Assembly: GCA_035489015.1 (NCBI GenBank)
Contig: DATHKR010000163.1
Location: 1 to 64,000 of the forward strand
Source: DATFRY01 sp035489015
GTDB taxonomy: Bacteria; Myxococcota_A; Polyangia; Haliangiales; Haliangiaceae
Reading direction: 5' to 3'
Length of the DNA stretch: 64,000 nucleotides
Made by a program: the position numbers and the translations under genes. Of the stretch, positions 1-6,720 are shown piece after piece. The notes below the pieces were generated by a model. It did not search any database. It saw only the letters and a program-made list of their open reading frames with translations, and was not told the origin of the DNA. Every line of letters begins with the position of its first letter. Position 1 is the stretch's first letter.

Positions 1-770
1 TCGTACATGTCGCCGGAACGCCCGACTCCATCGGCAAGCTGGACTCCGCCGCGCTGCTGGATGACGTGGGCAGCCTCGTGCGCCGCGGTGTGGAGATCGG
101 GTGACCTCGCGAACGCGACCCGATCGCCGATCGCATAGGCCTCGGCGCCAATGGTGGCAGCCGCGGCCGCTGCTGCGCCTCCCACGTGCGCCTCGATCCC
201 ACCGACGTCGTGCCGCCCGAACGCGGCCTGGATCTGCTCGCGATGGGGAATGGGCCCCCCGCGCCCGGCCACGCCCTCGGACGCGCGCCCCGGAATGGAT
301 GGGCCCTCCGATCGCGAGTCGCCGATCGCGCGCGCACCGCGCGAGGCCAGCTCGTCGCACCGCGCCGAGATGCGCGCGCAGACCGAGCGGATGGCCGCGA
401 CCTCCCCTGCGATGGAGCCCGCCTCCGCCCGACCCACTCGAGCCGCCGCGTCCTTCAGGTGTTGCTCGGCGACCAGGAGATGGCGGCCGATGGCGCACCG
501 CGCCCGCTCCATCGCATCCACGTCGCCCCGGTCGGTCGCCGCCTCCAGCGCCTCGAGCTCGCGCTGCCCTCCGCCGCGCAGGTGGAGCCAGGCCGAGTCG
601 ACCAGCCCTCTCGCGCTCGGGCCCGCATCTCCCGCCCTCGCCAGCCGATTCCGGAGCTGACGCTTGCCCGGTGCCGGCAGCCACTCCTCGAGCTCATGCT
701 CGAAGTCAGGCTCGGGCTCGACGGCCGGCCGTGCCCGCTTCCCGCCCTCGTGGCTCCGCATGCGATCCAT
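1..770 (-). CDS. DUF4157 (eCIS-core) domain protein, C-terminus cut by window edge
   Basis: The first 256 residues of a longer protein are visible; it runs off the left edge. The first ~150 residues are charged and helical, rich in Arg/Glu/Ala. From about residue 165 comes a classic DUF4157 domain: IPHREQIQAAFGRHD, an Ala-rich AHVGG segment, EAYAIGDRVAFA, then HTAAHEAAHVIQQ, where HEAAH (residues 231-235) is a zinc-peptidase-type HExxH, and QLADGVGRSGD. DUF4157 is known as the core domain of many cargo proteins linked to extracellular contractile injection systems, and is common in Myxococcota. The start at 770 is chosen because the frame is otherwise open only back to the stop of the upstream gene; 761 is an alternative. 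It lies 69 bp downstream of the HEAT-like gene on the same strand. The C-terminal cargo domain is not visible, so function is open. Confidence 0.85.
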   Translation of the reverse strand, partial: MDRMRSHEGGKRARPAVEPEPDFEHELEEWLPAPGKRQLRNRLARAGDAGPSARGLVDSAWLHLRGGGQRELEALEAATDRGDVDAMERARCAIGRHLLVAEQHLKDAAARVGRAEAGSIAGEVAAIRSVCARISARCDELASRGARAIGDSRSEGPSIPGRASEGVAGRGGPIPHREQIQAAFGRHDVGGIEAHVGGAAAAAAATIGAEAYAIGDRVAFARSPDLHTAAHEAAHVIQQRGGVQLADGVGRSGDMY

Positions 771-839
771 GTCGGACCGCGCATGCGGGTGTTGCCTCCG
801 GAGGAGCGGGTGCCGAGGAAGAGTTTCTCGGGCCTGTGC

Positions 840-1688
840 TCAGACGGCGAGGCCGTCAGGCAGGAGCAGCTCGGTCGCGAACTCGTCCATGAGGGCGGCG
901 ATGCCTCGCAGGGTCTCGACCGTATCGGCCGCACCGCCCTCGCTGACCTCGGTCTTGCCCGGGGTCAGGATCCTCGTGAGGGCGTCGCTTGCCTCTCGCG
1001 CGGCCGGGTGATCGGAGAAGTCGTGGGCCCACGGGGCACTTCCGGGCTTGCGGTAGATCCAGCCGAGCGTCGCGTCCGGGTGAACGAGGAAGGCGACGCG
1101 GAGGCAGGGGCGCGGGCGGGGCGCGGCGACTTGCTCGGCGTAGATGGTTTCCTGGAGGGGGGTCAGGGTCGTCTGGGGATCGGGTCGCTGTCGCTCGTAG
1201 CTGACTCGATGGAGCTCCTGGAGGACGCGGTAGGCGCGGGTGTCGTCGGCGTGATCTAGCTCGGGCTGGACTCGCTCCGCCAGCACCTCGTCGGCTCGGG
1301 CGTGGACATCGTGTTGCTCGGTTCGGGACAGGCTCGCGATCGCTTGCTGGTAGGCGGCTCGCATGTCGGCCACGGGCCACGGGCGCCGGATGGCTACCGG
1401 GTCGAGGAGGAGGGGGAGCTTGGCCGCGTGGTGGAGCTGCTGCAGGGCCGAGAGGGCGCAGAGGCGGACCTCGGTGATGAGGTCGTCGCACACGAGCGGG
1501 GAGTCGTCGTCGAGGAGCTGCTTCAGTCGACCCACGGCGTCGTAGCGGCCCTGCTGGGCGGCGGCCTGGATGCCTCGCGCTCGCCGGTGCGCGGAGGGCG
1601 AGTCCAGGAGATCCAGGTCGCGGCGGAGGTACTGGAGGACTGCTTCCGACGGGGCCCACCTGGGGTCGGAGGTTCTGTCCTCGGTCAT
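840..1688 (-). CDS. HEAT-like helical-repeat protein upstream of the DUF4157 gene
   Basis: This 282-residue protein has no signal peptide or membrane segment. The N-terminal half (about residues 15-120) reads as paired amphipathic helices resembling HEAT/ARM repeats (RRARGIQAAAQQGRYDAV, then LKQLLDDDSPLVCDDLI and LCALSALQQLHHAAK). The C-terminal half contains a beta-rich piece (LRVAFLVHPDATLGWIYRK) and a closing helix. No catalytic motif is recognised. It is the first gene of a probable two-gene unit with the DUF4157 protein, so it may be a scaffold or chaperone for it; that is inference from position only. Specific function unknown. Confidence 0.75.
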   Translation of the reverse strand: MTEDRTSDPRWAPSEAVLQYLRRDLDLLDSPSAHRRARGIQAAAQQGRYDAVGRLKQLLDDDSPLVCDDLITEVRLCALSALQQLHHAAKLPLLLDPVAIRRPWPVADMRAAYQQAIASLSRTEQHDVHARADEVLAERVQPELDHADDTRAYRVLQELHRVSYERQRPDPQTTLTPLQETIYAEQVAAPRPRPCLRVAFLVHPDATLGWIYRKPGSAPWAHDFSDHPAAREASDALTRILTPGKTEVSEGGAADTVETLRGIAALMDEFATELLLPDGLAV

Positions 1689-1789
1689 CGGATCAGCTCC
1701 GGCTGCCCGGGGATCGCGGTTGCTTCCTGGTCCATGTCCTGGTCAAGCTTCGACATGTCGCGCTACCGGGCCATTTCAGGAGTCACTCC

Positions 1790-2776
1790 ATGACCGCGCT
1801 CGAGTCCGTTGACGGCGTCGAGGTGCATGTCCTCGTCGACAATGTCACCGATAGCCTGTCGACGGTGCCTTCGTTCGTCGAGACCGAATTCGGCGGGCTG
1901 AACCGGCGGCGGGGGGCGGCTTGGGTGCTCGGCGGTGGTTGCCTTTGCTGCGCTGCGCACGGACTTGCGTTTCTGGTCACGGTTCGCAGGGGCGGCAGCG
2001 CCCGGTCGCTGCTGTTCGATAGTGGACCGGAGGACCGCGTATTCGAGCAGAACGTCTCGCGGCTCGGGATCGAGCTCGGGGGGGTCGAGGCGATCGTGCT
2101 TTCTCATGGTCACTGGGATCATGGCGGCGCGATGCTTCGCGCGCTGCAGTTGATTCGCGATCGCAATGGCGGCGCGGAGGTCCCCTACTATGCTCACCCC
2201 GACATGTTCCGCACGCGGGCCATCCGGCTCGGGGAGGACCGGATGCGGCTCATGGAGGATGTGCCGGGGATCGATGCGTTGACCTCGCATGGCGCGCGGG
2301 TGGTCAACACCCGGGAGTCGCAGGTGATCCTCGACGGGATGGCCTACGTCAGCGGGGAGATCCCTCGCACGAGCTCGTTCGAGCGGGGGCTCAAGGGGCA
2401 GCACCGTCGAGCTCTCGACGGCAATGGCTGGGAGCCGGATGAGCTGATCATGGACGAGCGCTTCGTGGCGGTGAGCGTTCGCGACAAGGGGATCGTCGTG
2501 CTCACCGCTTGCTCGCATGCCGGCGTGGTGAACGTGATGACTCATGCGCGCGCCTGCTTCGGCGATGTTCCTCTTCACGCCGTGGTCGGCGGTCTTCACC
2601 TGACTGGCTCGAACGAGAAGATCATCCCCGAGACGGTCGCGGGGCTGCGCGCGCTCTCGGTCGGCGTGATCGCGCCGGGGCACTGCACCGGGTGGCGAGC
2701 CGTGAATGCGTTCGCGCAGGCGTTCGGCGACGAGGCGCTCGCGCCGCTCGCGGTCGGCAAGCGACTGACGTTCTGA
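1790..2776 (+). CDS. Metallo-beta-lactamase-fold hydrolase, MptA/DHPS-like subfamily
   Basis: This 328-residue cytoplasmic protein has the full metal-binding set of an MBL-fold hydrolase: HGHWDHGGA (HxHxDH) near residue 105, CSHAG near 243, GGLHL near 268 and APGHCTG near 292. The CSHAGVVN and GGLHL pattern is typical of the subgroup often annotated 7,8-dihydropterin-6-yl-methyl-4-(beta-D-ribofuranosyl)aminobenzene 5'-phosphate synthase. Actual substrates in bacteria are mostly unknown. A purine-rich AGGAG about 7 bases before the ATG supports the start. It is transcribed alone, divergent from the HEAT-like gene, and ends at a strong hairpin. MBL fold is certain; substrate is not. Confidence 0.9.
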   Translation: MTALESVDGVEVHVLVDNVTDSLSTVPSFVETEFGGLNRRRGAAWVLGGGCLCCAAHGLAFLVTVRRGGSARSLLFDSGPEDRVFEQNVSRLGIELGGVEAIVLSHGHWDHGGAMLRALQLIRDRNGGAEVPYYAHPDMFRTRAIRLGEDRMRLMEDVPGIDALTSHGARVVNTRESQVILDGMAYVSGEIPRTSSFERGLKGQHRRALDGNGWEPDELIMDERFVAVSVRDKGIVVLTACSHAGVVNVMTHARACFGDVPLHAVVGGLHLTGSNEKIIPETVAGLRALSVGVIAPGHCTGWRAVNAFAQAFGDEALAPLAVGKRLTF

Positions 2777-2780
2777 GGAG

Positions 2781-2827
2781 GGTCCGGCGATCCGCCGGGT
2801 CGATGGATCGCCGGGGATCGCCGGACC
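2781..2827. terminator. Bidirectional hairpin between convergent genes
   Basis: Perfect 13-bp inverted repeat GGTCCGGCGATCC (2781-2793) / GGATCGCCGGACC (2815-2827) with a 21-nt loop. The loop holds a second tandem copy of GGATCGCCGG (2805-2814), so two alternative stems are possible. It sits between the convergent ends of the MBL gene (2776) and the small Cys-rich gene (2843). No T-tract follows, which is usual for terminator-like hairpins in very GC-rich genomes. Confidence 0.65.
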
Positions 2828-2842
2828 GAGATCAGCTCGCGC

Positions 2843-3040
2843 TCAGCAGACCTTGTCGCAGTCGGCCGCTCCACCGCAGGCGGCGGAGCACTCGCCGAGG
2901 GTGCGGTAGTTCTTGCCGTTGGAGCCGCAGTAGAAGCGGCAGCCCCCGATCGGATCGGGTTGCGGGGCCTGGCTCATCGCCGAGCTCATTCCGAATCCCA
3001 TGAGACCGAGCATCGCTGACAGTAGAAGGACCTTCTTCAT
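2843..3040 (-). CDS. Small secreted Cys-rich protein, Kazal-like
   Basis: This is a 65-residue preprotein. Residues 1-25 form a clear signal peptide (MKKVLLLSAMLGLMGFG, then a cut near SQA). The mature ~40 residues carry six cysteines at about 34, 38, 51, 55, 60 and 65. The stretch CRFYCGSNGKNYRTLGEC resembles the CGSDGxTYxNxC core of Kazal-type serine-protease inhibitors, although the N-terminal spacing is compact. Likely a disulfide-rich exported peptide, perhaps a protease inhibitor. It is the next gene, in the opposite direction, to the probable toxin at 3282, with 241 bp between the two starts. The Kazal assignment is tentative; secretion is well supported. Confidence 0.75.
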   Translation of the reverse strand: MKKVLLLSAMLGLMGFGMSSAMSQAPQPDPIGGCRFYCGSNGKNYRTLGECSAACGGAADCDKVC

Positions 3041-3281
3041 GGCGAACACCTCCGGGGTGGGGAGATCCTCGTATACACCTGCTCCCTCGCGCTCGTCACC
3101 GGCGCCGAAGCGAGTCGCCGCGGACGCGGTCACCCGAATTGCAACAATCGAGCGCGCTGGCGTCACCGCCGACGCCGGCTGGTCGTCAAGCTCGGTCCGC
3201 TGGACGTGAAGACCAGCGCCGGAATCGGCGCGGGCGGAGGAATTCTCGGAACTGCGCGCCACGGGCCAGCAACGGACGGGC

Positions 3282-4406
3282 ATGTCCCTTGCTGCGATGA
3301 CGAGCATGCGTGCACGGCTGGAGTCCGACGTGGCGCCCGGCACAGCGGCTCTGATCCGCGACCGGCGCGGATCGGGCCTGGTCCAGTCGACCATCCTGGT
3401 CGTCGCCCTCGCGCTGGCCAGCGTGGCAGGGGTCAAGCTGCTCCGCAGCGCGATCGGCTCGCGCACGGACTGCGCCGGCGACCAGATCGTGGCCATGGGA
3501 TCCGGCACCGCGCCGTGCCAGGACGACAGGCAAGGAGGGCCCGGAGCCGAGCAGCCTCCCGTGTCACCGGCCGCCGATCCGGGCGCCGGGGATGGCGACC
3601 GCGATCCCGAGGAGTCGAAGGCGCTCGACGAGCTCCTGGCCATCGCGGCCGACATCATCGGTTTCACCGACGCCAAGAAGTGCGTCACCGAGGGCGACAT
3701 CCTCGCCTGCGTCATGACGGTCCTGAACTTCACGCCGGGCAAGGTCTTCGGCCTGGGGTTCAAGCTCATCAAGAACGCCAACAAGATCCGCAAGGCGGTC
3801 GACAAGTTCCTCGGCATCATCGCGGCCCGAAAGGCGAAGAAGGCAGCAGACGAGGCGCGCCGGATCGAGGAGGCGCGCAAGGCAGAAGAGGCGGCCCGGA
3901 AAGCGGAGCAGGCAGCGGGCAAGGCTGACAACGCCGAGCCGCCGCCCACCACCGGCAAGCCAAGCAAGCCGGGGACCCTGGCCGCCAAGGGAGAGCCCGA
4001 CCCCGAACGCGTCCGCGAGCTGGGCGTCAACCACGAGCAGGGCGGCGTCACCGACCTCGCCGAGGGACAGGGCGGCGCGCGCTACGAGCAGGCGACCGGA
4101 CGACCGCTCCAGCGATCGACCGAGGAAGGCGCCGACTTCATCGACTCCGAGGTGGGCCCGATCAGCCTCAAGGGCCCGCTGGTCAACAAGAGGACCGGCC
4201 AGCCCCTCAACATCAACGACCAGATGGTTGACGGCCTCGCAAAGTCGGTTATCAAGGACGTGGAGCGCAACACCTTCACCAAGCGAGTGGTCGTCGACAC
4301 CAAGGGCATGACCCAGGCCCAGCGAGACCGCCTCCGCCAGTCCATCGAATCCGAGCTGGCCAAGAACCCCAATGGACCATCCAAGGAGATCGTCTTCCTG
4401 GAGTGA
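3282..4406 (+). CDS. Probable polymorphic toxin with TadE-like pseudopilin N-terminus
   Basis: 374 residues. Residues 26-55 read DRRGSGLVQ followed by a hydrophobic helix. This matches the prepilin layout of TadE/TadG-type pseudopilins (RRGSxxVE plus helix) but has Gln where the conserved Glu+5 should be. A DC...PC pair follows (C64, C79). Residues 115-175 (CVTEGDILACVMTVLNFTPGK) resemble the hydrophobic pretoxin region of polymorphic toxins. Residues 180-218 are an Ala/Lys/Glu coiled coil, then a Pro-rich hinge. Residues 262-374 form a compact tail with E269, D285/D288 and K297 (ADFID...ISLKGP), reminiscent of PD-(D/E)xK-like nuclease toxins. A candidate immunity gene starts 9 bp downstream. 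ATGs at 3297 and 3306 are alternative starts. The N-terminus is shared with the protein at 18679. Toxin role is inferred from architecture and context. Confidence 0.8.
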   Translation: MSLAAMTSMRARLESDVAPGTAALIRDRRGSGLVQSTILVVALALASVAGVKLLRSAIGSRTDCAGDQIVAMGSGTAPCQDDRQGGPGAEQPPVSPAADPGAGDGDRDPEESKALDELLAIAADIIGFTDAKKCVTEGDILACVMTVLNFTPGKVFGLGFKLIKNANKIRKAVDKFLGIIAARKAKKAADEARRIEEARKAEEAARKAEQAAGKADNAEPPPTTGKPSKPGTLAAKGEPDPERVRELGVNHEQGGVTDLAEGQGGARYEQATGRPLQRSTEEGADFIDSEVGPISLKGPLVNKRTGQPLNINDQMVDGLAKSVIKDVERNTFTKRVVVDTKGMTQAQRDRLRQSIESELAKNPNGPSKEIVFLE

Positions 4407-4415
4407 GCATCAGCG

Positions 4416-4835
4416 ATGGGACACTCCTACGTAGAATACAGGGGCCAGCACCGCCTGCTGCCCGACATCGAGATCGTGACCGTCGTGCATCTCCTCCTCG
4501 ACGCGTCCCGACAGGAGTCCCCCACCCTGACGCCCGGCGTCGCGCAGTTGCTCGCCGCGTGGACGACTCTCATCGACACCTACGGCCCCGGCACCATCGA
4601 CGTCGACCTGGATGGTCATCTGCGGACCGACGCGGACCGTGACAACCTCCTGAGGTTGATCGAGCTCGCGCGGCAAAGGCTGCAGGAGGCAGGCCCGCTG
4701 GTTCCCGGCGAGTCCATGAATCGCATCGTGGATGCCCCCGGCGTGCTTGATTTCGCCGACCGGCCGGTCGGGGATGTCCTGGCCGCGTTCGACAGGTTCG
4801 CCGCGGTGCTGACCGGGGTCAGCGCGGCCAGCTGA
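4416..4835 (+). CDS. Candidate immunity protein for the upstream toxin
   Basis: This 139-residue acidic, probably cytoplasmic protein has no signal peptide or membrane span. It shows alternating predicted helices (VVHLLLDASRQ, VAQLLAAWTTLIDTY, LLRLIELARQRLQEA, VLAAFDRFAAVLTGV) and many Asp residues, which is typical of small immunity proteins that mask nuclease toxins. I recognise no family. Its start lies 9 bp after the toxin stop codon, so the two are almost certainly co-transcribed. Large variable toxin followed immediately by a small orphan gene is the hallmark arrangement of polymorphic toxin systems. The assignment rests on that context, not on homology. Confidence 0.65.
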   Translation: MGHSYVEYRGQHRLLPDIEIVTVVHLLLDASRQESPTLTPGVAQLLAAWTTLIDTYGPGTIDVDLDGHLRTDADRDNLLRLIELARQRLQEAGPLVPGESMNRIVDAPGVLDFADRPVGDVLAAFDRFAAVLTGVSAAS

Positions 4836-4861
4836 GCCGGCCATCTGAGCCGGTCAGGCAG

Positions 4862-6262
4862 CTACATCGACACCCGGTACGCCCGTACTCGCCCGGCCGC
4901 GACCAGGACCACCATGTCTCCTGACACGACCGGCTGCTGGTGCTGCTGGCCTCCGGGGAGGTCGCGGCCGAGGTCCTCGTGGAGGAGGACGTCGCCGGTG
5001 GCGGCGTCGATGGCGTGGACTCCGGCGTCGCCGTAGTCGGAGTCGGTCCGGGTGGCCCGGGCTTCTACCATCATGAGGACGCGGTCGCCGACGATGGCCG
5101 GGGTCGTGGCGGCGACCGGGTAGGTGCGGGTGATGGCTCCGGTGATGGGGTCGAGGACGATGATGCCTCGGTCGTGGCCGAGGTGGATGTGGCCGGCGAC
5201 CTCGACGATCCACGGGCGGATCGGGCCACGGATCGTCAGGTCGGTTCTCCAGACGGCAGTGCCGGCGGCGTCGAAGGCGGCGGCGGTTGCTCCTCGACGG
5301 ACGGCGCTGTACTCGGTGGTGACGGCCTGGCCCCGGCGGGTGGCTCCTCCTTCGCTCAGGATCTGCTTGCCGGTGATGGTGGCGAGGATCTGGCCGGTGG
5401 GTGCCACGTAGCGGGTGATCCAGCCTCCCATGGCGTCGTGGCCTCCTCCTCGGACGAGGAAGATCGGGCTGGCTTGCTCGAAGCTCGGCCCGTTCACTCC
5501 CCGGAGGAGGCTCCGCGCGGCTGGCTTGCCATCGGGGTGGAGAAAGCGGACCGGGCGCTCCTGGCCGGCTGGAGTCGGTGCGACCGGGGCGGTGTCGGCG
5601 TCGATGATGCCGATGAGCTGATCTCCCAGGGCCACGCGGCTTCCCTCACGGAGGGGGATGTCCGCGGTTGGCTTTCCGGTGGCCGGGTCGAGGCAGACGA
5701 CGGCGTTGCCCTTCCCTGGTCTGAACACGGCGGCGCAGAAGCGGTCGGCGATCGGTCGAGGCTGGAGGAGCCACTGGGTCTGGATGATCCCGACGTCGGT
5801 GCGCCAGCGCTCGGTGAGGTTGGCCGGGTCGTAGCCTCGGATGTCGTCGCGGCGGGCGACCACCGCGGTGTCGCCGAGGATGGCGATGCCGGTCGGGAAC
5901 CGATCCTTCTCGCACAGTCGGGGGACCAGCGGCTTGCCGGTGGCGAGATCGAGGAGCTCGATGCAGGCGTCCTGGGTGGCGACGAGCACGCGGCCCTGAC
6001 CGGCCGCGATGGCCGAGGGGGTGGTCGGCAGCGGCTGGCCGGGATCGCTGGCGCGCGGGCCGCCCGAGATTCCCGAGGGAGCACTTCCGGTGGTCCATGC
6101 CGGTGTCACGGTCGCGCGCGTCAGTGATGGCGGCGGGGTGCTCGGGGGCGCGGTCGGGGCGGCGGGAGCGGGCGGATCCTGATTGCTGGTGATCGACGCC
6201 TTCTCTCCGCATGCCAGGGCGGTCGCCGCTGCGAGGAGCCACGCCGCGCGCTGCTTGTTCAT
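4862..6262 (-). CDS. PQQ-like beta-propeller lipoprotein
   Basis: 466 residues. The N-terminus MNKQRAAWLLAAATALACG is a lipoprotein signal with lipobox ALAC (Cys 18). A Pro/Ala-rich linker follows to about residue 75. The rest is a string of beta-propeller blades with PQQ-repeat-like phrases (LLDLATGKPL, VVCLDPATGKPTADI, IIVLDPITGAI, VHAIDAATGDVLLHED). Such outer-membrane or periplasmic lipoproteins are often scaffolds similar to BamB, but no specific partner is evident. The frame is open further upstream, but the lipoprotein signal fixes the start at 6262. It is divergent from the graspetide genes, so the 211-bp gap must hold both promoters; a 10-bp inverted repeat (6306-6315/6343-6352) lies there. 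Confidence 0.85.
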   Translation of the reverse strand: MNKQRAAWLLAAATALACGEKASITSNQDPPAPAAPTAPPSTPPPSLTRATVTPAWTTGSAPSGISGGPRASDPGQPLPTTPSAIAAGQGRVLVATQDACIELLDLATGKPLVPRLCEKDRFPTGIAILGDTAVVARRDDIRGYDPANLTERWRTDVGIIQTQWLLQPRPIADRFCAAVFRPGKGNAVVCLDPATGKPTADIPLREGSRVALGDQLIGIIDADTAPVAPTPAGQERPVRFLHPDGKPAARSLLRGVNGPSFEQASPIFLVRGGGHDAMGGWITRYVAPTGQILATITGKQILSEGGATRRGQAVTTEYSAVRRGATAAAFDAAGTAVWRTDLTIRGPIRPWIVEVAGHIHLGHDRGIIVLDPITGAITRTYPVAATTPAIVGDRVLMMVEARATRTDSDYGDAGVHAIDAATGDVLLHEDLGRDLPGGQQHQQPVVSGDMVVLVAAGRVRAYRVSM

Positions 6263-6473
6263 GAGGTGATGATACGCACGAGAGCTGCTCACGTACGTAC
6301 CGGCTCCGCGGCGACGGCGATGCGGACAGGCCAATGGTCGTCGTCGCCGCGGCGAGAAGCGCGGGCGCTCGAGGAGATGGGATCTATGCTTTCGCGATCC
6401 GAGGCGATGATGTCCATCGCCAGGTCGCCGCCGGGACGACCGCATCTCCCGGCAGAGCACGGAGGAGACGTCC

Positions 6474-6659
6474 ATGAGCATGCCCGATAGCAAGAACGAC
6501 ACGTCCGGGAAGCGCGCGCCGGCCCGTCCGCTCGGCCGCGTCGCCGCGCGCGAGCTCTCGACCGACGATCTCGCCGCGGTGCGCGGCGGGGTGCAGAACA
6601 CGACGCACGCGACCGGGCCGCACGGCGACGATCCGTCCGACCCGGACGACCGCGCGTAG
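6474..6659 (+). CDS. Graspetide (omega-ester RiPP) precursor peptide
   Basis: This 61-residue peptide has a leader (residues 1-39) ending in ELSTDDLAAVRGG, the amphipathic helix plus double-glycine pattern of many RiPP leaders. The ~22-residue core contains TTHAT (43-47) followed by GPHGDD and a DPSDPDD tail. Thr43, Thr44, Thr47 and Ser55 are possible nucleophiles; Asp52, 53, 56, 58 and 59 are possible side-chain acyl donors. That Thr-then-Asp arrangement is what an ATP-grasp macrolactone synthetase needs. The THAT motif recalls, from memory, the group typified by thatisin. A strong GGAGGAGA site lies ~6 bases before the ATG. The synthetase gene follows 61 bp downstream, separated by a strong hairpin. 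No dedicated exporter or protease is visible beside it. Confidence 0.85.
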   Translation: MSMPDSKNDTSGKRAPARPLGRVAARELSTDDLAAVRGGVQNTTHATGPHGDDPSDPDDRA

Positions 6660-6677
6660 CGGGTAAAGAACCTCGAC

Positions 6678-6712
6678 TGACAGCACGCCTCGCGCTGCGG
6701 GGCGTGCTGTCG
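6678..6712 (+). terminator. Strong intra-operon hairpin between RiPP precursor and synthetase
   Basis: Perfect 11-bp arms GACAGCACGCC (6679-6689) and GGCGTGCTGTC (6701-6711). The loop can fold further (6691-6693 with 6697-6699), and U-G pairs extend both ends. It ends only ~9 bases before the synthetase ATG at 6721, so it would both attenuate transcription and hide the region where a ribosome site should be. No T-tract follows. Likely role: keep enzyme expression well below precursor expression. Confidence 0.7.
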
Positions 6713-6720
6713 TCGGTGTC

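Noticed and set aside
4837..4858. Direct repeat of CTGAGCCGG after the candidate immunity gene
   Set aside because: Two short copies, no stem or promoter context.
6306..6352. 10-bp inverted repeat (CCGCGGCGAC/GTCGCCGCGG) in the divergent region before the graspetide genes
   Set aside because: GC-only arms with a 27-nt loop; too weak to claim as an operator, though position is suggestive.
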